Of a DNA stretch of 64,000 bases, positions 26,660-33,751 are shown piece after piece. The notes beneath the pieces were generated by a model. The model was not told where the DNA came from. It did no database searches and worked only from the letters and a program-made list of their open reading frames with translations. This DNA is from Selenomonadaceae bacterium (GTDB lineage: Bacteria > Bacillota > Negativicutes > Selenomonadales > Selenomonadaceae), in assembly GCA_017554235.1 (NCBI GenBank), contig JAFZIV010000008.1, forward strand, positions 1-64,000, in the 5' to 3' direction. Each line of letters opens with the position of its first letter. Position 1 is the first letter of the stretch. Made by a program: the position numbers and the translations under genes.

Positions 26660-26890
26660 ATGCGTAAAGAAAGAGGTAGACGCCCGCGCAGAAAAGTTTG
26701 CGCCTTCTGCGTGGATAAAGTCGAAAATATTGATTATAAAGATGCGGCGAAACTTCGTCGTTTCATCACAGAGCGCGGAAAAATTTTACCGCGTCGTATT
26801 TCAGGCAACTGCGCGAAACATCAGCGTCAAGTAACGGTAGCAATTAAACGCGCACGTAATATCGCACTTTTGCCCTTTACTGCTGACTAA
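26660..26890 (+). CDS. rpsR: 30S ribosomal protein bS18
   Basis: A 76-residue ribosomal protein: [58 protein letters not shown]. The CxxC near residues 15-18 together with the later C and H in NCAKH gives a possible zinc-binding (C-plus) form, whereas many bS18 proteins lack it. AGGAG precedes the ATG by eight bases. Confidence 0.97.
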   Translation: MRKERGRRPRRKVCAFCVDKVENIDYKDAAKLRRFITERGKILPRRISGNCAKHQRQVTVAIKRARNIALLPFTAD

Positions 26891-26930
26891 TTAGTAGTCA
26901 GTAAAAATTTATCAGTGGTCAGTGAATTTT
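26891..26930. repeat. heptamer repeat array
   Basis: Heptamers in register after rpsR: AGTAGTC, AGTAAAA, ATTTATC, AGTGGTC, AGTGAAT. They run into the region upstream of the PilO-like gene and create a spurious upstream start. Confidence 0.75.
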
Positions 26931-26963
26931 TTTCACCGACCAATTTTTTTTGGAGAATTTACT

Positions 26964-27515
26964 TTGAACAATGAAAAATTTCTACCCGTCATAACAATAT
27001 TTGTTTGTTGCGTCATAGCATTTATTTTTACAATTACAATTTACTCGCCGCTTAAAAACGCAATTTCTTCAATGCAACTTCAAGCCCGTAGACTTCAAGC
27101 CGTCGAAAGTGATTTAGATAAATTTAAAAAAAGTCACGGAGATATTGAAAAATTTTTTAATCTGACGGAAAACAGATTGGTTGAAGCACGAGAATTTTTA
27201 CCTGCCGAATCTTCACAGGACGATTTTGTTGCCGAACTTTATAAAATCGCAGAAAAAAATAATGTCTTCATAAATTCTGTTCAAATCGGCGAAATACAAG
27301 CCGTTGAACAAAATTCAGAGAACAATAAAAATTTTTTCCGTCAATCCATAAATGTAAAATTTGACGCTGATTATATTTCAACTTTGAAATTTCTGCGCGA
27401 AATTCTTAACGGTAATCGATTGATTACGCTTGATAATATTTCACTTGAAAGCGGCGAAAATGTTTTAAATGGAAATATTGAAATTTCAATCTTCAACCTT
27501 GCCGCGCCTAGTTAA
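26964..27515 (+). CDS. PilO-like single-pass membrane protein
   Basis: About 183 residues with one N-terminal transmembrane helix (FLPVITIFVCCVIAFIFTIT), then a helical coiled-coil segment (about 40-80) and an alpha/beta domain, an arrangement like PilO or GspM of type IV pili and type II secretion. FLPAESSQDDFVAELYKIAEKN is a PilO-type block. No pilM, pilN or pilQ lies near, so it is an orphan and the assignment is by architecture. TTG at 26964 is preferred because GGAG lies eight bases upstream; the earlier ATG lies within the heptamer repeat. Its 3' end overlaps the convergent cobI by 30 bases. Confidence 0.6.
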   Translation: MNNEKFLPVITIFVCCVIAFIFTITIYSPLKNAISSMQLQARRLQAVESDLDKFKKSHGDIEKFFNLTENRLVEAREFLPAESSQDDFVAELYKIAEKNNVFINSVQIGEIQAVEQNSENNKNFFRQSINVKFDADYISTLKFLREILNGNRLITLDNISLESGENVLNGNIEISIFNLAAPS

Positions 27516-28214
27516 AATCGTCGACAAATAATTCAGCTTGTCCGATTTATGCGCATTGAGATTCTCAAAAATTTTTTCGTCGTCAAGCCCGTATCGACTA
27601 ATCAGAACTGCATTTTCAATCATATTTTCTGCGTCAAGTATGCCAACAATTTCATCAAAATTTTTGTAAACCTTCATCAAAATTGCGGAATCAGAAATTT
27701 TAAGCGCGTCGATAATTTTAGACTTCTGCGCGGTCGCCGGAATAATCGTAACAATATCATTTCCGTAAGCCGCCGCTTTTCCAATATGGCTTGCAATCGC
27801 CAAAAATGCGGGAACGCCCGGTATTGTCGTAACTTTTGCACCCGAATTTTTCAGCAACCTTAAAATGTAGATATACGTGCTGTAAAACATCGGATCGCCC
27901 AAAGTTAAAAATGCAACATTTTTACCGCTACGCAAAAATTCTAAAATCTGTTTCGTATTTTGTTCAAAAATTTCCTTCGATTCTTCAAAATTTTTTACCA
28001 TCGGGAAAGTCTGAAAAATAATTTCAGAATCTGAAATATACGGTTCAGCGATTGTCAACGCAACGCTACCGTCTTTTTTTTCTGTCTTAGGCGCAATAAT
28101 CACGTCCGCATTTTTAATCGCATTAACCGCCTTAATCGTCAAAAGTTCAGAATCTCCCGGTCCGACGCCTACTCCGTAAAAATTTCCTTCTAAATCTTCA
28201 AACTTACTATCCAA
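27486..28214 (-). CDS. cobI: precorrin-2 / cobalt-factor II C20-methyltransferase
   Basis: CobI/CbiL methylates C20 of the corrin precursor using SAM. The roughly 242-residue protein has the tetrapyrrole methylase blocks FYGVGVGPGDSELLTIKAV, VAFLTLGDPMFYSTYIYIL and TTIPGVPAFLAIASHIGKA, and the CbiL-specific DVIIAPK. The TTG at 28214 is placed nine bases after GGAG; a start five codons earlier is also possible. In an anaerobe the cobalt-first (CbiL) substrate is more likely. It sits beside secG rather than with other cobalamin genes. Confidence 0.92.
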   Translation of the reverse strand: MDSKFEDLEGNFYGVGVGPGDSELLTIKAVNAIKNADVIIAPKTEKKDGSVALTIAEPYISDSEIIFQTFPMVKNFEESKEIFEQNTKQILEFLRSGKNVAFLTLGDPMFYSTYIYILRLLKNSGAKVTTIPGVPAFLAIASHIGKAAAYGNDIVTIIPATAQKSKIIDALKISDSAILMKVYKNFDEIVGILDAENMIENAVLISRYGLDDEKIFENLNAHKSDKLNYLSTILTRRGKVED

Positions 28215-28232
28215 ATTTATACGCTCCAAATA

Positions 28233-28460
28233 TTACGAAGTCATTTTAGCAATAATTATTGTGATTATGCCGAAAAGTATTCCGAGTACGACGGTTGCTC
28301 GCGCCAAAAATGCGTCCATTCCGCGAACTTTACCTGTAAATACCGTGTCAGAGCCGCCGTCCATTCCGCCCATACCTGCTGATTTTGCCTCTTGACCAAG
28401 TACAGCTCCAATTAACGCAATCGAAATTATCGCGTCCAACACCATTAAAAATGTCAACAA
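28233..28460 (-). CDS. secG: protein translocase subunit SecG
   Basis: A 75-residue protein with two transmembrane helices (about 3-20 and 53-72) and a glycine-rich linker (GMGGMDGGSDTVFTGKV). It assists SecYE in protein export. IGAVLGQEAKSAGMGG is the conserved loop. TTG at 28460 has GAGGTG six bases upstream; a GTG nine bases earlier overlaps that site. Confidence 0.88.
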   Translation of the reverse strand: MLTFLMVLDAIISIALIGAVLGQEAKSAGMGGMDGGSDTVFTGKVRGMDAFLARATVVLGILFGIITIIIAKMTS

Positions 28461-28515
28461 AAATATCACCTCAAATAAGATTATATCACAAACTATAAAT
28501 TTTTTAAAAAATTTT

Positions 28516-29556
28516 TTATTCGTCTAAAAGTTCAATCGCCGCTTTTATCACGTCTTCAGGCTTGACGTTGTAAAGACAATTAGGTTTAGGATACGACGGA
28601 CAATTTTCAGGCTTCACTTTGCACGGACAACATTTTTCATTACTCGTCAAGGAAATTGCATTTGGATTAATCGGACGCCAACGACTTAAAGGCGTACATC
28701 CAAAAATCGTAACCATTTTAACTTCTGTCGTCGCGGCAATGTGTGCAGAGCCTGTGTCAACCGTTATGAATAAATCTATTTTACGAAAAATTTCCGCTAA
28801 ATCTGTCAAAGAAGTTTCTCCGCAAAAATTTTTCACGTCAACTTTCATTGCCGCTATAACTTCGTCCGCGTATTCTCTGTCATCAGGCGCACCTATTATA
28901 AAAAATTCCGCGTCATACTTTATAGACAATGCGTCTACAACTTCAACAAAATATTCCTTCGACCAATTTTTAAGCGGAAAAGTCCCCTTCACGCATAACG
29001 CAATTTTAAATTTATTCGGCGCAAAATGACTAAGTAATTCATTTGCTTTAATTGAAAAAGTTCTTGGAAATTGCGGCGTTCCATGTCCCTCAATATTAAA
29101 AAATTTCCGCACAATTTCTTGATACGTCTCCGATTGATGAGTTTTATTTAAATCGTGAGTAATTTTTATAACGTCCGTGTATAAAATCGTAACGCGGCTG
29201 GTATCGTCATCAAAAACTTTCGATGGACCTACGCGCTTTTTAATCCCTGACATGAAAGTTAATAGCGCAGGTCTCAACTTTCTATCAAATGAGATCGATA
29301 AATCAAATTTACGCCGCCGAATTTCGCTAATCATTTCACGCGTTTGTTTAAATGTGCTGACCTTCGACTTGTAATCAAAAATTATTACATCGTCAATTAC
29401 GGGATTGTCAATTACCGCGTCTTTCACAACCGGCTTAACTAACGCCGTAATTTTCGTATAAGGGAAAAATTTTTTTATCAAGTCAAGTGCAGAAGTCGTC
29501 AAAATTACATCGCCCAAATTTACGAGCATATTTACCAAAATATTTTTATATTCCAT
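28516..29556 (-). CDS. family 9 glycosyltransferase, LPS heptosyltransferase-like
   Basis: A 346-residue GT-B enzyme of the ADP-heptose:LPS heptosyltransferase family, which extends the LPS inner core at the cytoplasmic face. Characteristic parts are NMLVNLGDVILTTSALDLI at the start, CVKGTFPLKNWSKEYFVEVV, LFITVDTGSAHIAATTEVKMVTIFG with the nucleotide-sugar-binding GSAH, and WRP. A cysteine-rich tail (CCPCKVKPENCPSYPKPNC) is also typical of the family. It is the partner of the next glycosyltransferase gene in an LPS-core pair. Confidence 0.9.
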   Translation of the reverse strand: MEYKNILVNMLVNLGDVILTTSALDLIKKFFPYTKITALVKPVVKDAVIDNPVIDDVIIFDYKSKVSTFKQTREMISEIRRRKFDLSISFDRKLRPALLTFMSGIKKRVGPSKVFDDDTSRVTILYTDVIKITHDLNKTHQSETYQEIVRKFFNIEGHGTPQFPRTFSIKANELLSHFAPNKFKIALCVKGTFPLKNWSKEYFVEVVDALSIKYDAEFFIIGAPDDREYADEVIAAMKVDVKNFCGETSLTDLAEIFRKIDLFITVDTGSAHIAATTEVKMVTIFGCTPLSRWRPINPNAISLTSNEKCCPCKVKPENCPSYPKPNCLYNVKPEDVIKAAIELLDE

Positions 29557-29585
29557 TTGAAATAAATTCTCTCTTTAGCTCAAAA

Positions 29586-30368
29586 CTATTTCCTAATCTC
29601 TGTTACGTGTTTATTTTCTTTTCCGTAATACCAAAGTTTAACATATTTTGCCATCGTATAAAAATAATGGAAAAATGACAAAATAAAACCTATTCGTCCG
29701 TCCAAAAATCCTCCGCGCAGAATATACATTCTAAACGCCGCCCAAAACGGATGCGCTATCACGTCAAAAATATTTGCGCGTTTACCGGCGTCGAATAATT
29801 TTTTCGCGGCAAGCGTCGTGTAAACATTAAATTTTCCAAAATAATGTTCCCAATCGCGGTATGGATAATGAACCAGATATTTTGATTTCGGCAAAAAAAT
29901 TTCTTTACATTCGTGACAAATTTTTTGATGAACTACGCCTTCAACATGAGTTCCTTTTTTCGGCAAAAGTCGCATAACATAATCGGGAAACCAGCCGCCA
30001 TGTCGAAGCGGTTGTCCCCAAAAATAACTTAATCTTGCTACGCGATACGCAAAATTTTTATCGTCGCCGCGCAGAATTTTTTTAATTTCTTCGGCAAGTT
30101 CAGGAGTAACTCTTTCATCTGCGTCAAGAATAAAAATCCAATCGTGAGTTGCTTGCTTTACAGAAAAATCCTGTTGAGTTCCCCAATCACCGTTTAAAGC
30201 GCGTTGAATTACACGTGCGCCGAGTTTTTTACAAATTTCTGCCGTTTTGTCCGTGCTGTAATCGTCTATCACTAAAATTTCATCAGCAAAATTTTTTACG
30301 CTCTCTATGCACGCGCCGATAAATTTTTCTTCATTTTTCGCCAAAATCAAAACTGAAAGTTTAGCCAT
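29586..30368 (-). CDS. family 2 glycosyltransferase, WaaE/KdtX-like
   Basis: A 260-residue GT-A enzyme. LSVLILAKNEEKFIGACIES, EILVIDDYSTDKTAEI, GDWGTQQDFSVKQATHDWIFILDADERV (DxD-type metal site) and the GWFPDYVMRLL block correspond to the WaaE/KdtX group that adds glucose or a similar sugar to the LPS core. A hydrophobic region near the C-terminus (IGFILSFFHYFYTMAKYV) may associate with the membrane. Its start overlaps the YqgF/RuvC-like gene by eight bases, so they are translationally linked. Confidence 0.88.
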   Translation of the reverse strand: MAKLSVLILAKNEEKFIGACIESVKNFADEILVIDDYSTDKTAEICKKLGARVIQRALNGDWGTQQDFSVKQATHDWIFILDADERVTPELAEEIKKILRGDDKNFAYRVARLSYFWGQPLRHGGWFPDYVMRLLPKKGTHVEGVVHQKICHECKEIFLPKSKYLVHYPYRDWEHYFGKFNVYTTLAAKKLFDAGKRANIFDVIAHPFWAAFRMYILRGGFLDGRIGFILSFFHYFYTMAKYVKLWYYGKENKHVTEIRK

Positions 30369-30753
30369 TATTCAGCCCCAAATACCTGTTTATTAAAATT
30401 TCCGCTACAAGATTGTCGACAGGAACAGGTGGCACTTGCATTGAAGTTGGTAAAAATTTTCGCCAGCCTTGCGGAGGAAATTTTTTCCAATATAATTTTC
30501 GCGCCTGTTCCGTTGTAAATTTTTCGTCGACTACTAAAACTTTTAAACCTATGTCGCGAAGTTTTTTTTCTGCATTGGCGTGAGTTGTGCCGTTGCCCAA
30601 AATTGCAAGTTCTATTTCAAACTGCGCGGAAAGTTTCTGCAAAACTATTTCAAATTCACTCGTAGCTATCACTTCACTAAATTTTACTTCGCCATTGGAA
30701 TCTAAAACCGCTACGCCGCACTTGTCCTTTCCGGGATCAACGCCTATTATCAA
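30361..30753 (-). CDS. RNase H-fold nuclease of the RuvC/YqgF type
   Basis: A 130-residue protein with MIIGVDPGKDKCGVAVLD (first catalytic aspartate), LAILGNGTTHANAE, VVDEKFTTEQARKLYW and DNLVAEILINRYL (late acidic residues), the plan of the YqgF/RuvX pre-16S processing nucleases and RuvC-like resolvases. It is shorter than RuvC and divergent from YqgF, so the exact substrate is open. TTG start after GGAGTG. It lies between truB and two LPS glycosyltransferase genes. Confidence 0.75.
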   Translation of the reverse strand: MIIGVDPGKDKCGVAVLDSNGEVKFSEVIATSEFEIVLQKLSAQFEIELAILGNGTTHANAEKKLRDIGLKVLVVDEKFTTEQARKLYWKKFPPQGWRKFLPTSMQVPPVPVDNLVAEILINRYLGLNNG

Positions 30754-30815
30754 AAATTTTCACTCCAATTTAAAAACTTTCGCGACAAGATTATATCACA
30801 AATTTTTTTCTACAC

Positions 30816-30848
30816 AATAAAAAAATCGCCCGACCTTCTCGAACGATT
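30816..30848 (-). terminator. terminator after truB
   Basis: On the minus strand ATCGTTCG pairs with CGGGCGAT (two G-U pairs) around a short loop and is followed by TTTTTTT. It separates the rbfA-nrnA-truB unit from the next genes. Confidence 0.75.
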
Positions 30849-30853
30849 TAATT

Positions 30854-31693
30854 TCAGTTCAAAATTTTTGCGGAACGCAATTCTCCGCTTTCAATCTTCC
30901 CGACTCCTAAAAATTTTTCTTCATAATAAACTTTCACTAATTTATTTTCATCATTTATATTCGTCGGCAGACCATTTAAATAAGCTTTTACGCGATGACT
31001 CGGCAAATTAAATTTCTCAAATTCTATGCAACTTTCTATCGGAATTATTTTATTTTCGCTTAATTCTTCAATCGTCACTGCGTTTTCAATAAAAAATTTT
31101 CCAACTCTTATTCGTGCCAAATTTTTAAGCGTCGCCGGCAAATTTAAACTTTCTCCAAAATCTACCGCTAAACTTCTTATGTACGTCCCTTTTGAACAAT
31201 CTACCTCAACCGTCAAAATATTTTCTTCAACCTTCAAAATCTCAAATCGATTTATCTTAACTATCCTGCGCGGCATTTCAAATTCTATATTTTTTCGCGC
31301 CATATCGTAAGCTTTTCTGCCATTTATTTTTATCGCTGAATATTTCGGCGGACTCTGTTCAATCTCTCCTATAAAATTTTTTGTCGCAAATTTTAATTCT
31401 TCAATACTCGGCATTAAAAATTTTTCTTCACGAATAATTTTCCCTGTAATATCGCAGCTGTCTGTCTCAATTCCTAATAAAATTTCTGCGCGGTATGTTT
31501 TATCACAATCTGTAATATATTCAAGAAATTTCGTCGCCTGCCCTATCGCTATCGGTAAAATCCCCGTCGCCATAGGATCAAGCGTCCCGCCATGCCCGAC
31601 TTTTTTAGTTTGAAAAATTTTCCTCACAATATTTACTGCATCGTGACTCGTCATTCCTGCAGATTTTTTTAAATTTATAAAACCGTCAAGCAA
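30854..31693 (-). CDS. truB: tRNA pseudouridine-55 synthase
   Basis: TruB makes the pseudouridine of the tRNA T loop. The 279-residue protein has GFINLKKSAGMTSHDAVNIVR, the catalytic block GHGGTLDPMATGILPIAIGQATK with its aspartate near residue 39, YSAIKINGRKAYDMAR and VDCSKGTYIRSLAVDFGE. A C-terminal PUA-like segment follows. TTG start with AGGAG six bases upstream, overlapping nrnA by eight bases. It is last in the conserved rbfA-nrnA-truB order. Confidence 0.96.
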   Translation of the reverse strand: MLDGFINLKKSAGMTSHDAVNIVRKIFQTKKVGHGGTLDPMATGILPIAIGQATKFLEYITDCDKTYRAEILLGIETDSCDITGKIIREEKFLMPSIEELKFATKNFIGEIEQSPPKYSAIKINGRKAYDMARKNIEFEMPRRIVKINRFEILKVEENILTVEVDCSKGTYIRSLAVDFGESLNLPATLKNLARIRVGKFFIENAVTIEELSENKIIPIESCIEFEKFNLPSHRVKAYLNGLPTNINDENKLVKVYYEEKFLGVGKIESGELRSAKILN

Positions 31694-32627
31694 AATATTC
31701 TCCTAAAGTTTTCAGCAAAATATTTTTTGCGTCCTCAAAATTCGTGTTAAATGTACAACCTGCCGCGCGAATATGTCCGCCGCCTCCAAGTTTTTTTGCA
31801 ATTTCTGATACATTTGCGCTTTTCGACCTCAAACTTGCGCGAATATTATTTTCATCTTTATATTTCAACACAAATGCAACGTCTACCGTATCAATAACAC
31901 GAATTAAATCGACAAGCCCTTCCGTATTTTCAGCAATTTTTGAAACTTCTTCGTCTATGAACAATCCCGCAACTTTTCCGCCAAAATATATCTCCATTGT
32001 CTGCAAAGCCGCACTCATAATTTTAACATCTTCAAGTTTGCGTCTCTCAACTTGCTCTGATATATAATTCGGTTCAACTCCATTTTCTACAAGTTCAGCC
32101 GCAATTCTAAATGTTTTCGGCGTCGTGTTTGAATAATTGAAAAATCCCGTGTCAGTCGCAATTCCTGTATAAAGACAAGTCGCTATTTCTTTCGTAATTT
32201 TTACGCCAAGTTCCTTGCAAATTTCAAAAATAATTTCACAAGACGCCGCCGCATTAGAATCAATATAAATGTCATTTTCAAAATTTTTATTAGTAATGTG
32301 ATGATCTATATTTAAAATCGGCGCATTCGTCAAATTTTCAACTTTTCCTATCCTGTCAGGCGCAGTGTCGATAACTAATATTAAATCTGCGTCAAATTTT
32401 TCATTTTCTGTAGGACGCTTAATTTCTTCAATATGCGGCAAAAAATTTAAATTCGCAGGCATTACGTCATCAATATAAATCTGCGCGGATTTACCGAGCT
32501 GTTTAAGTGCTTGATACATCGCCAAAGTTGAGCCGAGTGCATCTCCGTCCGGATTTATATGCGCTGTTACTAAAATTTTTTCGACTGATTTTAACTTCTC
32601 CGCCGCTTCATTCAGCGTTATTTTCAA
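31686..32627 (-). CDS. nrnA: bifunctional oligoribonuclease / pAp phosphatase (DHH)
   Basis: A 313-residue DHH-DHHA1 phosphoesterase degrading short RNA and 3'-phosphoadenosine 5'-phosphate. LVTAHINPDGDALGSTLAMY, LVIDTAPDRIG, LNIDHHITN, AASCEIIFEI, YTGIATDTGFF and GGGGHIRAAGCTF are the family's metal- and substrate-binding blocks. Overlaps rbfA by 20 bases and truB by eight, indicating one transcript. Confidence 0.95.
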   Translation of the reverse strand: MKITLNEAAEKLKSVEKILVTAHINPDGDALGSTLAMYQALKQLGKSAQIYIDDVMPANLNFLPHIEEIKRPTENEKFDADLILVIDTAPDRIGKVENLTNAPILNIDHHITNKNFENDIYIDSNAAASCEIIFEICKELGVKITKEIATCLYTGIATDTGFFNYSNTTPKTFRIAAELVENGVEPNYISEQVERRKLEDVKIMSAALQTMEIYFGGKVAGLFIDEEVSKIAENTEGLVDLIRVIDTVDVAFVLKYKDENNIRASLRSKSANVSEIAKKLGGGGHIRAAGCTFNTNFEDAKNILLKTLGEYFA

Positions 32628-32985
32628 CTTTTTTATCCTCCTCTGCCTTAACTTTCAATAAAAGTTTTTGAATATGTTCGCTGTAGTCAAGCGATTTATC
32701 TAACTCAAATGAAATTTCAGGCGTGAATTTAATTTTTATGCGATGACCAATTTCACGGCGAATAAATCCCAATGCAGATTGTAAACCTTCCCACGAAGTT
32801 TTAATCTGTTCATCATTTCCCATTATGCTGACAAAAATTTTTGCTTCGCGCAGGTCGCCCGTCATTTCGACGCCTGTAACAGTTACGAAACCGATTCGCG
32901 AATCTTTTATGTCAGTCAGCAACATTTTCCCGACTTCCTGTTTAATAAGTTCCTGCAATTTTTCTACACGAAGTTGATTACTCAT
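32608..32985 (-). CDS. rbfA: 30S ribosome-binding factor A
   Basis: A 125-residue KH-fold protein assisting late 16S maturation. RVEKLQELIKQEVGKMLLTDIKDSRIGFVTVTGVEMTGDLREAKIFVSIMG is spread over its first 55 residues, and RIKIKFTPEISFELDKSLDYSEHIQKLL closes the domain. TAGGAGA lies before the ATG. infB and nusA, which often precede it, are not here. Confidence 0.95.
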   Translation of the reverse strand: MSNQLRVEKLQELIKQEVGKMLLTDIKDSRIGFVTVTGVEMTGDLREAKIFVSIMGNDEQIKTSWEGLQSALGFIRREIGHRIKIKFTPEISFELDKSLDYSEHIQKLLLKVKAEEDKKVENNAE

Positions 32986-33140
32986 AATTTTTTTCTCCTA
33001 TAATAATTTTTGCAATAAATTTTTACAATAATAATTTCTAGTCAGAAATAAATTTTCCTGCAAAATAATCTCAATGACGTATCGAAGAGATTTTAAGCCT
33101 TAACCACGAAATTTTATTTTGTATACTTTCATTGCCTACC

Positions 33141-33168
33141 TTGCAAAAAATATTATATGTGCTATAAT
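33141..33168 (+). promoter_or_regulatory. korDABC promoter
   Basis: TTGCAA and TATAAT are 16 bases apart and the -10 is extended (TGCTATAAT). It lies about 38 bases before korD. Confidence 0.75.
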
Positions 33169-33205
33169 ATAAAATACTTAGAAGAAAATTTTTGGAGGAT
33201 AATTA

Positions 33206-33421
33206 ATGAAGTCGGAGTTTACACTGAAGCTTGATAGGTGCAAAGGTTGCGGAATCTGCGCGGCATTTTGTCCGAAACAAGTTTTGGCGTTGGATAAGCT
33301 GGGAAAAATTTACGTTGCAGACTCCGAAAAATGTATAGCTTGCGGGCAATGTGAATTGCGTTGTCCTGACTATGCAATATTCGTAGACAAAGTAAAGGAG
33401 GAGAAAGAGTCAGTAACCTAA
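33206..33421 (+). CDS. korD: 2-oxoacid:ferredoxin oxidoreductase delta subunit (ferredoxin)
   Basis: A 71-residue dicluster ferredoxin subunit: CKGCGICAAFCPK and CIACGQCELRCPD ligate two 4Fe-4S clusters that pass electrons from the catalytic subunits to ferredoxin. GGAGG lies before the ATG. The last residues (SVT and the TAA) are encoded by the inserted element described separately. In the inferred uninterrupted gene the frame would read GAG TCA TGA and stop in a TGA overlapping the korA ATG. Confidence 0.92.
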   Translation: MKSEFTLKLDRCKGCGICAAFCPKQVLALDKLGKIYVADSEKCIACGQCELRCPDYAIFVDKVKEEKESVT

Positions 33422-33751
33422 CGCATATAAATGCGGGGGCTTGTAAAAGCTCTTGCTGACTAGCCTCAGTTTTAAACTACGTTACCCGCAAATATATAGG
33501 CACCGGCGGACGTTAATCCTAATCTGCCGCTCTGCGGTTTATGGTTAAACAGTCCTGAGAGGTAAGGGCAGTGCTGTAGACAAAAACTGCGGGATAACAT
33601 TGGCGAAGGATTTTTACCCTAGCGGGTGGGGATCTGCTTTATTTTAGCAGCTATTATGCCCGCTCGCCTTCGGGCGAAAAAATTTTTAAAGGTGGTGGAG
33701 CGCGGCTTCATCCCCACAGCTAAAGCAGGGGGTATCCGCCGCGTAAATTTG
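33412..33751 (+). mobile_element. ORF-less structured insertion, HEARO/omega-RNA (IscB-associated) candidate
   Basis: About 340 GC-rich bases without a gene of their own separate korD from korA. They fold into many local hairpins: CGCAT/ATGCG (33422-33435), GCTT/AAGC (33439-33450), CTGA/TCAG (33456-33469), CGGCGGA/TCTGCCG (33504-33529), ACCC/GGGT (33616-33627), CTGCT/AGCAG, a UUCG-capped TCGCC/GGCGA (33664-33677), and a terminal CGCGGC/GCCGCG hairpin (33701-33743) with inner CCCC/GGGG. GTAAC (33413) can pair with GTTAC (33481). The insertion sits exactly before ATGA (33752). HEARO RNAs, the guide RNAs of IscB transposons, are known to lie before ATGA and to exist without the protein gene. No IscB or TnpA lies in the window. 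Family assignment is my inference; being an insertion is well supported. Confidence 0.6.

Noticed and set aside
33626..33751. Upstream extension of korA as its true N-terminus
   Set aside because: The extra residues are encoded by hairpin sequence of the insertion and match no KorA; kept only as a possible consequence of the insertion.
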